The notes beneath the pieces are model-generated. The model was not told where the DNA came from and did not search any database. It saw only the letters and a list, made by a program, of their open reading frames with translations. A stretch of 64,000 nt of DNA from Duganella sp. Root336D2 (GTDB lineage Bacteria > Pseudomonadota > Gammaproteobacteria > Burkholderiales > Burkholderiaceae_D). Position numbers and translations under genes: made by a program. The stretch spans positions 125,264-189,263 of the forward strand of contig NZ_LMDB01000022.1 in assembly GCF_001425005.1 (NCBI RefSeq), given 5' to 3'. Of the stretch, positions 16,850 through 25,347 are shown piece by piece (positions within the stretch are counted from its first letter, which is position 1; the number at the start of each line of letters is the position of its first letter).

Positions 16850-18907
16850 ATGATTCCATATCTCGTAAGTCAATTCGCGAAGTCAACGTTAAGCAACCTG
16901 GTAAAGGAGAGCTTCGGATCCGACTTTCCTGACATCTTCAGTAAGAAACAAGTCGATTACTTATTTCGATATCTGAAAGATCTGGGCGCAAAGTCGATCT
17001 TGTTGGAGTTCGACTATGTTGATAAAGATTTTCTGGAAGACTATTCGCTTTACTATGTGAAGCGATTCAGTAGTGCTGGAAACAAGTGTGCCAGGCTGCA
17101 CTTCTTTTCGACAGAAGTAATGCACAGCACAATTGAAAAGGCACTTCACTACGGTAACGCTGATAATCCGCGTTCGCATCTCCAAGCAAGCTATCTGGGC
17201 TTCATCGTCGTTAAGCCACTTCCCAAAACCTTTATCGGAAAGACTTGCTTGAAGCGGTACGACTCGATGACAGGTTCGTTGAACAAGAAATGTATCTCTC
17301 GACGTTATGATGTCGATCTGTTTGGCATAAAGCTTCACGTGGACTCTGTAGCATTTCAAGAGCAGGACAAAGAGGTTTCTGCATGTGCAACCACGGCTAT
17401 ATGGGCTGCATTGCATGCAATGAAGTCTCGCAATGTCCGTGACATTCCAGCATGCAGCGAAATTACGATCAATGCTATCAACCATATCGACGGGTCGAGC
17501 AATCACTTTCCAAGCAAGGAGCTCTCTAATAAGCAGATTTTGCGTGCGCTTGATGTCGAACGATTGAGAAACCACCTCCTTAAGCTTGAGAATGTTAGCC
17601 AGCAGCGCTTTGTAGAGTGCGTCAAATTTCATGTAGACAGTGGACTCCCGATGATCCTTGGCGCCGATGCTTACCGCGTTACCAACGATAGGGCGATTCA
17701 AAAACTCGCCGGCCACGCAGTAACCGTAGTTGGATATAGACTTGAGCACGGTGAAAAGGAGCCAGCTCTCTACATACATGATGACCGGCTTGGACCATTT
17801 GCCCGCGCAACGTTTGTGAAAATCACTGACTATCATGGATCGGAGCGAATTAGGCCAGAGTGGGGACTAGAACTGCAAAGCAAGGATGACTCCGCTAACT
17901 GGCAACAGGCTCACGAGGTGCTTGTGCCTACCAGTTTGACAATTCCGACCAACCGAAAAGTCAGGCTACCCTATGAATTTGCGCAAGCAACATGTCAATT
18001 CATTCAGCAAGAGTATGAAACGTGGGTCGGAACCATTGCAGAGTCGAAGTCCGATGCAGGCGTGATGCCTTCTGTTCACTATTCGTTGCAGTTGCGAGAG
18101 ATCTCGGAGATTCGTCAGGAAATAATTTGCTACGATTTCGCCCACCATGGCATGGAGAGGGATAAGCAGAATGTGCAGAAATTGGAGCAGCAAAAGGTCT
18201 CATTTCTGACAGGTAGCTATGCGCGATTCCATTGGCAAGCGGAGTTCAAAGTCAACAGTGAGCCAGCCCTTCGAATTTTCTTCGATGCGACTGACATCCC
18301 TCAAGGAAAGGGTATTTCCGCTATTCTCGAGCTAAATATCGCAAACGCTCAGTTATTGATGATGCAACTGCGTCAGATCTCGAAGCTTGCGATCGACTCG
18401 TTGGAGGTCGACAATTTTTGTACTGCCTTGTTGCGGCAATTAAAGGAGCCTGAAGAGGATTATCCCAATTATCTGACGGAGACGTTCGGCGGGTTGCGAG
18501 CGCCGGCCTACCTTAAGGAGCAAGAAGTTAAAGGTGGCGAGGTCGCAAAGAACGCTAACTCAAAAAAATACTATGGCGTATGTCACGATACTATCGAGGC
18601 CGAACTTGAGCATATGCTCGACAAGAATGATCCTAAGACCCACCTGATTTGGGCTATAGCACATGACGGTTGTCTACTGGTCGGTCTTGATCTGGAGGGA
18701 GTTGGTCATCCTAGTCTGACCGCTTTTAAGCCGGCTCGAATCGCAGGTGAGTTGTGGAGGACCGAAGAAGGGTGGCGAATTAACTCTAGCTCGGGGCGAT
18801 ACAGTAGGGATTACCCAAACAGTCAACAGCTATTGGCTAATGCGTTGGAAAAATTCCAAATGATTTTTTACCGATCACGAGACCAGATCACATCCTATGT
18901 CAAGTAA
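16850..18907 (+). CDS. Orphan 685-aa protein with a predicted papain-like (C39-like) cysteine peptidase core
   Basis: I do not recognise a named family. The base composition is near 47-50% GC, far below all neighbours, which suggests horizontal transfer. A papain-like fold is visible: candidate oxyanion Gln170/172 (FQEQ), nucleophile Cys179 in SACATTAIWAALH, His289 in AGHAVTVVGY, and Asp311/312 in YIHDDRLGPF. About 300 residues of helical sequence follow, then a C-terminal module with GHPSL (619), ARIAGELW and NSSSGRYSRDY (about 645-655), a pattern I associate loosely with bacterial effector or toxin-like proteins. No signal peptide or membrane helix is seen. The start at 16850 lacks a clear ribosome site. 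No partner gene is adjacent. Confidence 0.72.
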   Translation: MIPYLVSQFAKSTLSNLVKESFGSDFPDIFSKKQVDYLFRYLKDLGAKSILLEFDYVDKDFLEDYSLYYVKRFSSAGNKCARLHFFSTEVMHSTIEKALHYGNADNPRSHLQASYLGFIVVKPLPKTFIGKTCLKRYDSMTGSLNKKCISRRYDVDLFGIKLHVDSVAFQEQDKEVSACATTAIWAALHAMKSRNVRDIPACSEITINAINHIDGSSNHFPSKELSNKQILRALDVERLRNHLLKLENVSQQRFVECVKFHVDSGLPMILGADAYRVTNDRAIQKLAGHAVTVVGYRLEHGEKEPALYIHDDRLGPFARATFVKITDYHGSERIRPEWGLELQSKDDSANWQQAHEVLVPTSLTIPTNRKVRLPYEFAQATCQFIQQEYETWVGTIAESKSDAGVMPSVHYSLQLREISEIRQEIICYDFAHHGMERDKQNVQKLEQQKVSFLTGSYARFHWQAEFKVNSEPALRIFFDATDIPQGKGISAILELNIANAQLLMMQLRQISKLAIDSLEVDNFCTALLRQLKEPEEDYPNYLTETFGGLRAPAYLKEQEVKGGEVAKNANSKKYYGVCHDTIEAELEHMLDKNDPKTHLIWAIAHDGCLLVGLDLEGVGHPSLTAFKPARIAGELWRTEEGWRINSSSGRYSRDYPNSQQLLANALEKFQMIFYRSRDQITSYVK

Positions 18908-18937
18908 GACAATTCGCATTTCCTGATAAGCTAAGGC

Positions 18938-19981
18938 ATGGAACAACGATTTCAGCCCTATAGCCGCCTGGCAGCCATTGTCTTCCTCGTCATTGGCTGC
19001 CTTTACGTCCTGCGCCCCTTCCTGGCCGGCATCCTGTTTGCCGCCGCCATCGCCATTTCCTCCTGGCCCCTGTACCAACGCCTGCTGGCGCGCCTGAAAG
19101 GCCGCCGCACCCTTGCCGCGGCCGTGATGACGGTGTCGCTGGTGTTGATCATCGTCTTGCCGCTGACGCTGGTGACCTGGAATATCGCCGACAGCGTGAC
19201 CCACTTCTATCGTGGCGCGCGCCAGGCGCTCGATGCCGGCGGCTTTGAACCGCCAGCCTGGCTGCGCCAGTTGCCGATGGTGGGGGAGGTGGCCGATTCC
19301 TACCTGCGGCAGATCATGAGCAGCAAGGAAGAGCTGCTGGCGGTCGCCAAGAAGTATGTGGAACCGGCCCGTAATATCCTGCTCAACAGCGGCATCGTGC
19401 TCGGCGCCGGCGTGGCGCAGGTCAGCCTGGCCGCCTTTGTTTCCTTCTTCCTTTACCGCGACGGCCATAACATCGTGGCTGCCCTGGAAGTGGGCATGGA
19501 CAAGATCATGGGCGAGCATGCGGTCGAAGTGGCGGAAACTGTCAGCCGCACCGTTACCGGAGTGATGTACGGCATGCTGGGCACGGCCCTGGCGCAAGCG
19601 GCGGTGGCTGCGGTGGGCTTCCTGATCGCGGGCGTGCCCGCGGTCGCCCTGCTGTCCGTGGCAACCTTCATTTTCTCGCTGGTGCCGGTGGGGCCGCCGC
19701 TGATCTGGGGCGGCGCCTCGATCTGGCTGTTCTCGCAAGGGATGACCGGCTGGGGCATCTTCATGCTGGTCTACGGCACGGTCGTTATCAGCGGCGTGGA
19801 TAACGTGGTCAAGCCGATCCTGATCTCGCGCGGTTCCAGCCTGCCTTTTGCGCTGGTGCTGCTTGGCGTGATGGGCGGCGTGCTGGCCTTCGGCTTCGTC
19901 GGCCTGTTCATCGGCCCGACCCTGCTGGCGGTGGCGCTTGGACTGCTCAGGAACTGGAGCAAGGTCAAACCAGTCGTTTAG
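18938..19981 (+). CDS. AI-2E family transporter
   Basis: This multi-pass membrane protein of the AI-2E (TqsA/YdiK/PerM) family has 347 aa and about 7-8 transmembrane helices. Typical features are the N-terminal FLAGILFAAAIAISSWPLYQ and the C-terminal half VGPPLIWGGASIWLF, then DNVVKPILISRGSSLP and GLFIGPTLLAVAL. Substrates in this family vary (autoinducer-2 export, Na+/H+ exchange) and cannot be read from sequence. The stop is 9 bases before the H-NOX gene, on the same strand, so they may be co-transcribed. Confidence 0.9.
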   Translation: MEQRFQPYSRLAAIVFLVIGCLYVLRPFLAGILFAAAIAISSWPLYQRLLARLKGRRTLAAAVMTVSLVLIIVLPLTLVTWNIADSVTHFYRGARQALDAGGFEPPAWLRQLPMVGEVADSYLRQIMSSKEELLAVAKKYVEPARNILLNSGIVLGAGVAQVSLAAFVSFFLYRDGHNIVAALEVGMDKIMGEHAVEVAETVSRTVTGVMYGMLGTALAQAAVAAVGFLIAGVPAVALLSVATFIFSLVPVGPPLIWGGASIWLFSQGMTGWGIFMLVYGTVVISGVDNVVKPILISRGSSLPFALVLLGVMGGVLAFGFVGLFIGPTLLAVALGLLRNWSKVKPVV

Positions 19982-19990
19982 GAGGGCACC

Positions 19991-20542
19991 ATGAAGGGCA
20001 TCGTGTTCACCGAGTTCATGGAGTTGGTTGAAGGCCGCATGGGCCTGGAGATGCTGGACCGGATCATCACCGAGGCCGGGCTTGCCAACGATGGCGCCTA
20101 CACTTCGGTGGGCACCTACGATCATGCAGAGCTGGTGCGGCTGGTGCAGGCGCTGTCCAATGCCAGCGGCATCGGCGTGCCGCAGTTGATCCATATGTTC
20201 GGCGAGCACCTGTTCCAGCGCTTCAGCGTCAGCTACCAGGCGCTGTTTGCCGATACCCGCAGCGCCTTCGATTTCCTGTCACGCATCGACGATGTGATCC
20301 ACGTAGAAGTGCGCAAGCTGTATCCGGACGCCGAATTGCCGTCGCTGCCTTGCGAGCGTCCTTCGGCGGACAGGCTGGTGATGCATTACAGTTCCCCGCG
20401 CGGATTTGGCGACCTGGCGGAAGGCCTGATTGTAGGCTGCATCAAGCACTTCGGTGAAAACATCACGGTCACGCGTACCGACCTGCCCAAGGAAGGCCTG
20501 CTGCATCGCGCGCGCTTCGAACTGGTCAGGCAGGCAGCTTAG
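19991..20542 (+). CDS. H-NOX (heme-NO/oxygen-binding) sensor protein
   Basis: H-NOX proteins bind NO or O2 at a b-type heme and signal through partner kinases or cyclic-di-GMP enzymes. The 183-aa product is a stand-alone HNOB domain. The proximal heme ligand is His104 in DVIHVEVRKLYPDAELP, and the heme-propionate motif YxSxR is present as Tyr133-Ser135-Arg137. A strong AGGAGG ribosome site precedes the ATG. No kinase, GGDEF or EAL gene is adjacent; the upstream neighbour is the AI-2E permease. Its 3' end overlaps the convergent binding-protein gene by 4 bases. Confidence 0.93.
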   Translation: MKGIVFTEFMELVEGRMGLEMLDRIITEAGLANDGAYTSVGTYDHAELVRLVQALSNASGIGVPQLIHMFGEHLFQRFSVSYQALFADTRSAFDFLSRIDDVIHVEVRKLYPDAELPSLPCERPSADRLVMHYSSPRGFGDLAEGLIVGCIKHFGENITVTRTDLPKEGLLHRARFELVRQAA

Positions 20543-21324
20543 CGCACCACCATGGCCAGCGCCCGTTCGGGACTGGTATGCCGTTCCATGATGGACTTGA
20601 CGGTGCCGTCTTCGCGCATGGCGCGCAGGGCCTGTTCGAGCCTGCTGGCCGACGTGTCGGCGACCAGGCGGGAGATCACCAGCGAGCCCTGTACGTTTTC
20701 GCGCGGAACCAGGTCCAGCACGCGGAATTGGCTGCGCAACTGGTCGTCGCGGTACAGGGCGTCGATATTGCTGCTTAACTGGAGGATTGCCTGCACGCGG
20801 CCATACTGGAACAGCCGCAGCAGCGTAGCGTAGTCGGGAGTGTCATACACGCGGCCCTGCTTGCGCAGGCGCTCAAGCCAGGCATCGTAGGTGGTGCCAT
20901 GCTTGAAGCCTTTGATGACGGCGACTTTCAGTTCCGGCCGCGCCGCGAATTGTTCCAGCGTGGCGGCGTGCCGTGCCGCCTCGTTGCGCAGCAGTAGCAT
21001 GTTGCGCGACTGAAGGTAGGGTGTAAAGCGCGCAAAGCCTTCGCGCTCGGGCGTGGAAATGCCGGACATGGTCATGTCCAGGGTGCCTTCCTTCAGCATG
21101 GTCCAGATACGGATGCGCGAGTCGCGCGTCATGCGCAGTTCGCAGCCGGTGCGGCGTGCCAGCTCTTCGACGATGTCCTTGTCGATGCCGGCCCATTGCT
21201 CGCCGCTGCGGTAGTACAGGGTGCCGTGTTCGTACATGGCGACCGTGTACGGGCCGCAGGAAGCCGCTTCGGCGCTGCCGGCAAGGCAGGCCGCAGCGGC
21301 AATCAGGATACTGCGCAGTAGCAT
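20539..21324 (-). CDS. Periplasmic solute-binding protein (SBP family 3-like)
   Basis: This 261-aa protein has a signal peptide (MLLRSILIAAAACLAGSAEA) and the fold of family 3 amino-acid binding proteins: GIDKDIVEELARRTGCEL, then GTLDMTMSGISTPERE. No permease or ATPase gene is beside it, so it may be a stand-alone binding or sensor protein. It is transcribed leftwards, one base after the CNNM/CBS gene, and converges on the H-NOX gene with a 4-base overlap. Confidence 0.83.
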   Translation of the reverse strand: MLLRSILIAAAACLAGSAEAASCGPYTVAMYEHGTLYYRSGEQWAGIDKDIVEELARRTGCELRMTRDSRIRIWTMLKEGTLDMTMSGISTPEREGFARFTPYLQSRNMLLLRNEAARHAATLEQFAARPELKVAVIKGFKHGTTYDAWLERLRKQGRVYDTPDYATLLRLFQYGRVQAILQLSSNIDALYRDDQLRSQFRVLDLVPRENVQGSLVISRLVADTSASRLEQALRAMREDGTVKSIMERHTSPERALAMVVR

Positions 21325-21325
21325 A

Positions 21326-22663
21326 TCAATCCTGTTCGTCGGAATCCGGCGGCAGGTTACGCGGGATTACCTTTACCAACAGTATACGCGGGCCATTCAT
21401 CTTTTTCACGACCAGGTCGAAAGCGTCGAATTCCACCCGCTGGCCCTGTTTCGGGATGTCGCCGAGCTTCAGCATGATCAGGCCACCGACCGATTCCACT
21501 TCGCCCAGGCCCATCTCTTCATTCTCGATATCGACGCCGAGGATGCGTTCCAGCGAGAAGATCGGCAGGCTGGCCTTGCCGATCAGCGAACCATCGGTCT
21601 GCCGCAGCCAGTCGTTCTCGTTGAGGCGGAATTCATCGTGAATCTCGCCGACCATGGCGCCCAGCAGGTTGTCCAGCGTGAGGAAGCCCACCGGGCGCTT
21701 GCCTTTTTCGCCGATCAGGGCAAAGTGCGGCGCGCCGTCCTTGAAGCGGCGGAACAGTTCCAGGGCCGGCGTGCGGGCCGAGATGGTCTCGACCGGACGC
21801 AGGAAGCCCGACAGGTTTTTCAGTTCCTTGCGCGATTGCAGGGCAAAGAACAGGTCTTTCAAGTGCACCACGCCCAGCACGCTGTCGCCTTCTTCATCGA
21901 AGTAGGGATAGCGGCTGAAGCGATTGCGTACCACGGTGTCCAGGTTCTCATCCATCGAGCGGTCGGCGTGCAGTGCGATCACTTCGTTGATGGGGCGCAT
22001 CAGGTCGGCTACGCGCAGTTGCGAGAAGTCCAGCGAGTTGGCCAGGATGTTGCGCTCGTCCTTGTTGAAGGATTCGCCGGGTTGGCTGGTGCGCAGGATC
22101 AGCTTCAGTTCATCAGTCGAGTAGTGCGACTCGTGGCCGCCGGCGTTGCCCAGTCCGGCCAGGCGCAGCACTGCGTTGGCGCTCTGGTTCAGCAGCCAGA
22201 TGGCAGGGTACATGGCCCAGTAGAAGGCGTACAGCGGGATGGCGCTCCACAGCGCGACCGCTTCCGGAAGGCGGATAGCCAGCGATTTAGGCGCCAGTTC
22301 GCCCACCACGATGTGCAGGAAGGAGATGGTGACGAAGGCGAACACGAAGGAAATGCCGTGCACGATTTCCGGCGATGTGATGCCGATGAATTTGAGCAGG
22401 GGTTCCAGCAGTCCGGCAAATGCAGGTTCACCGACCCAGCCCAGGCCGAGCGAGGCGAGCGTAATGCCCAATTGGCAGGCGGACAGGTAGGCATCGAGCT
22501 GGCCGTGGACCTTGGCGAGGATGCGGCCGCGCAGGCCCTGGGTCTTTTCGATGGCACGCACGCGGGTGCGGCGCAGGGTGACGATGCTGAATTCGGCGGC
22601 GACGTAGAAGCCGTTCAGTGCTACGAGGAAGAGTGCGAAAATTACTAGTAAGAGGTTGTCCAT
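21326..22663 (-). CDS. Hemolysin/CorC-type membrane protein (CNNM-CBS-CorC)
   Basis: This 445-aa protein has the N-terminal CNNM membrane domain (MDNLLLVIFALFLVALNGFY onward, about 1-190), a CBS domain pair (about 200-340, with VADLMRPINEVIAL and VVHLKDLFFAL) and a C-terminal CorC/HlyC domain. The family is linked to Mg/Co efflux or resistance; the hemolysin name is historical. The periplasmic-binding-protein gene follows immediately (1-base gap), suggesting one operon. Confidence 0.9.
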   Translation of the reverse strand: MDNLLLVIFALFLVALNGFYVAAEFSIVTLRRTRVRAIEKTQGLRGRILAKVHGQLDAYLSACQLGITLASLGLGWVGEPAFAGLLEPLLKFIGITSPEIVHGISFVFAFVTISFLHIVVGELAPKSLAIRLPEAVALWSAIPLYAFYWAMYPAIWLLNQSANAVLRLAGLGNAGGHESHYSTDELKLILRTSQPGESFNKDERNILANSLDFSQLRVADLMRPINEVIALHADRSMDENLDTVVRNRFSRYPYFDEEGDSVLGVVHLKDLFFALQSRKELKNLSGFLRPVETISARTPALELFRRFKDGAPHFALIGEKGKRPVGFLTLDNLLGAMVGEIHDEFRLNENDWLRQTDGSLIGKASLPIFSLERILGVDIENEEMGLGEVESVGGLIMLKLGDIPKQGQRVEFDAFDLVVKKMNGPRILLVKVIPRNLPPDSDEQD

Positions 22664-22727
22664 ATGCGCCCTAAGGCGGAGAGTCGAAAACCTCTATCTT
22701 ATCCGACCCGGGGCACACCTCGCGCAA

Positions 22728-22749
22728 TTCTGACAATTTCTTGTCAGAA
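22728..22749. repeat. Perfect 9-bp inverted repeat, possible transcript end of the exporter operon
   Basis: TTCTGACAA and TTGTCAGAA pair around TTTC, 2 bases downstream of the stop of the efflux outer-membrane gene. There is no T-run, so termination would be weak or Rho-assisted. Confidence 0.4.
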
Positions 22750-22751
22750 AG

Positions 22752-24209
22752 TTATGGCTGCGGAGCCAATCCGCTGGCCTTGCAGATCGCCAGCAGGCGG
22801 AGCGCCAGCTCGCTGTCGCTGGCTGTGCGCTCGCGCTGGATGGCGAGCAGGGCGCGCTGCGCTTGCAGTGCCGGCAGCTCGTCGCTCATGCCGCGGCGCG
22901 CGCGGGCAGCGACCAGTTCCAGCGTGGAGCGGGCACTGGCTTCCCTGGCTGCGAGCGCTTGCCGGCGCCCGCGCGCGGCGGCATAGGCGGAAAGGGCGTC
23001 ATCCATTTCGTGCCACGCTTTCAGGACCGTTTTCTGGAAATGGATGGCCGCTTCCTGTTCTTCCAGCTTGCGCAGTTCGACCGTTGCACGGCGGCGGCCA
23101 TTGTCGAAAATCGGCAGTTGCAGGCTGGGGCCGAGCGACCATTGGCGGCTGCCCCAGTCACCGAACTTTCCGGTGTCAACCGATTCAAGGCCGAGCGACA
23201 GGCCAAGGGTGATGCGGGGATAGAGGTCGGCCACTGCCACGCCGATCCGCGCCGTTGCTGCCTGCAGGCGCGCTTCCGCGGCCTGGATGTCCGGGCGATG
23301 GCGCATTATCTCGCCCGGTACGCCGAGTGCCAGATCAGGCCCGCCTGGGGCGGCCGCGCCTTGCTGCGCTGTCAGTTGCTCCTGCAGCGCACCGGGCGGC
23401 TTCGCCAGCAGCATTGTCAGCCGGTTGGCGGCGGCGGCTTCCTGCTCGAGAAATGCCGGCGCGCGGCCTTCCAGTTCGGCGAGGGCCGCCTGCTGCTGCT
23501 CGACCTCGAGGCCGGTAGCAAGTCCGCCGCGCTGGCGCGCTGTCGCCAGCGCCGCCATGTCGCGTGCCGCAGCCAGGTCGGCCCGCAGCAATTCCTGCTG
23601 GCGCTGGGCTGCGCGCAACTCGTAGTAATTGCGCGCCACTTCGAGCTGCACTGCCAGCTGCACGTCGCGCAGGATGGAGCTGGCCTCCGCCATGCCGGCG
23701 TCCGCAGCCTGCACGCTGCGCCGCACCCGGCCCCACAGGTCCAGCTCCCAGGCGGCATCGAAGCCGGCCTGGTACAGCGCGAAGGGATCGCTGAGTTTTT
23801 CAATCAGGGCATCCCGGTTGGCAGGCGCGATCGCATCAACCATGCGCGTTCCCGCGCCGGACTCGGACTGGCGCTGCCGGGTGGCGCCGGCATGGGCGCT
23901 GAGTTGCGGGCCATGCGCGCCGGCCGCCACGTTGCGTGCCATCCGGCTCTGCGCAAATCGCAGCGCGGCCGCCCGCACGTCGAAACTGGCGGCCAGCGCT
24001 TGCTGCTGCAAGCTGTTCAATACAGGATCGTCGAAGCGGGCAAACGACTGCGCCGTACCGGCGGCCAGGCCTGTTTCGCGCAAAGCCGGCGCTCCGCCAT
24101 GCCAATCGCCATAGGCTGCGGGCGCCTGCACGGCCGGTTCGCGGTAATCCGGCCCCACCGCGCAAGCAGCCAGCGACAGGCAAAACAGGGAGAGTGTGAG
24201 CAGTTTCAT
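22752..24209 (-). CDS. NodT-family outer-membrane efflux lipoprotein
   Basis: This TolC-like outer-membrane channel of a tripartite exporter has 485 aa. The signal peptide ends in a lipobox (LAAC, then AVGPDYREP, the typical NodT/OprM mature start). Two outer-membrane-efflux repeats follow, rich in long Ala/Arg/Gln coiled coils, with the hallmark PGEIMRHRPDIQAAEARLQA and ADLYPRITL segments. It is the last gene of the exporter operon, 12 bases after a permease, and so completes an inner-to-outer membrane path for the ABC transporter. Confidence 0.93.
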   Translation of the reverse strand: MKLLTLSLFCLSLAACAVGPDYREPAVQAPAAYGDWHGGAPALRETGLAAGTAQSFARFDDPVLNSLQQQALAASFDVRAAALRFAQSRMARNVAAGAHGPQLSAHAGATRQRQSESGAGTRMVDAIAPANRDALIEKLSDPFALYQAGFDAAWELDLWGRVRRSVQAADAGMAEASSILRDVQLAVQLEVARNYYELRAAQRQQELLRADLAAARDMAALATARQRGGLATGLEVEQQQAALAELEGRAPAFLEQEAAAANRLTMLLAKPPGALQEQLTAQQGAAAPGGPDLALGVPGEIMRHRPDIQAAEARLQAATARIGVAVADLYPRITLGLSLGLESVDTGKFGDWGSRQWSLGPSLQLPIFDNGRRRATVELRKLEEQEAAIHFQKTVLKAWHEMDDALSAYAAARGRRQALAAREASARSTLELVAARARRGMSDELPALQAQRALLAIQRERTASDSELALRLLAICKASGLAPQP

Positions 24210-24221
24210 GATGTTTCCAGT

Positions 24222-25340
24222 TCAGGCGAGGCGGTGGCGGAACAGCCATGCCGCCAGCGGCAGCGTTATGAGGGCAATCAACACGAGCGGCACCATATTC
24301 GGCCACAGCGTGCCGAGACCGGCGCCTTCGAGATAAATCCGCTGCACCATGTCGATGGCAAAGCGCAGGGGATTCGCCGTGGTCACGATCTGCAGCACTT
24401 CCGGCATGTTACGCACCGGCGTGGTGAGCCCGGATAGCAGCATCATCGGCATCACCAGCACGAAGGTGTACAGCATGGCCTGCTGCATGTTCAGCGACAC
24501 AGCCGAAATCGACAGGCCGATGCCGACGCTGGCAATCGTGAACAGCGTCAGGCCGGCGTAGATGGAAAGCAGCGACCCCGCCATCGGTACGCCAAACCAC
24601 AGCCGCGTGACCAGCAGGATCAGCGTCGACTGCAGCAGCCCGATCATGATGGGCGGCAGGGCCTTGCCGAGCATGATGTCGATGGGCGTCAGCGGGGTGA
24701 CCAGCAACTGGTCGAAAGTGCCTTGCTCGCGCTCGCGCGCCACCGAAAGAGCCGTCAGCAGCAAGGTTTGCAGCATGCTTAAGGCTGCGATCATGCCCGG
24801 CATCAGGTACCAGCGCGTTTCCAGGTTCGGGTTGAACCAGGCGCGCGATTCAATGCGCAGTGCAGGCTGGGCGCCGCCGTGCTTTTCGCGCCATGCGCGG
24901 TTGAAGTCGGCCACGACCGCGCCGATATACGCAGCAGCCGAGCCGGCCGTGTTGGAATTGCGCCCGTCCAGCACTATTTGCAGGGGCGCCGCGTCGCCCG
25001 CATACAGGCGACGCTCGAAGTCGACCGGAATGCTGATGGCGAGCAGCGCCTTCTCGCTGTCGATCGCCGCGCGCAGCGCTCCTTGCGTTTCGACGATGAG
25101 CGTGCGGCGGAAGGTGCCGCCGGCATCCAGCCTGGCCAGCAGTTCGGCGGCGGCCGCGCTATGGCTGGCGTCATTCAGGGCATACGGCACATAGGTCAAA
25201 TCATAGGTTGCGGCGTAGCCAAACAACAGGCTTTGCACGATAGCCGGCACCACCAGGATGAAGCGGCTCTTCGGGTCCTTGAGCACGGCCAGGAATTCCT
25301 TGCGGACGATGACGGCAATGCGGCGGAAGAAATTGATCAT
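24222..25340 (-). CDS. ABC exporter permease (YbhR-like)
   Basis: This 372-aa ABC-2 type permease has an N-terminal transmembrane helix (after MINFFRRIAVIVRKEFLA), a large periplasmic loop of about 150 residues and five C-terminal helices. Its signature REREQGTFDQLLVTPLTPIDIMLGK is typical of the YhhJ/YbhR/YbhS group. I start at 25340 rather than the far upstream ATG, because MINFFRRI is the usual N-terminus. It follows the second permease by 7 bases and pairs with it. Confidence 0.9.
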   Translation of the reverse strand: MINFFRRIAVIVRKEFLAVLKDPKSRFILVVPAIVQSLLFGYAATYDLTYVPYALNDASHSAAAAELLARLDAGGTFRRTLIVETQGALRAAIDSEKALLAISIPVDFERRLYAGDAAPLQIVLDGRNSNTAGSAAAYIGAVVADFNRAWREKHGGAQPALRIESRAWFNPNLETRWYLMPGMIAALSMLQTLLLTALSVAREREQGTFDQLLVTPLTPIDIMLGKALPPIMIGLLQSTLILLVTRLWFGVPMAGSLLSIYAGLTLFTIASVGIGLSISAVSLNMQQAMLYTFVLVMPMMLLSGLTTPVRNMPEVLQIVTTANPLRFAIDMVQRIYLEGAGLGTLWPNMVPLVLIALITLPLAAWLFRHRLA

Positions 25341-25347
25341 GACAGCC

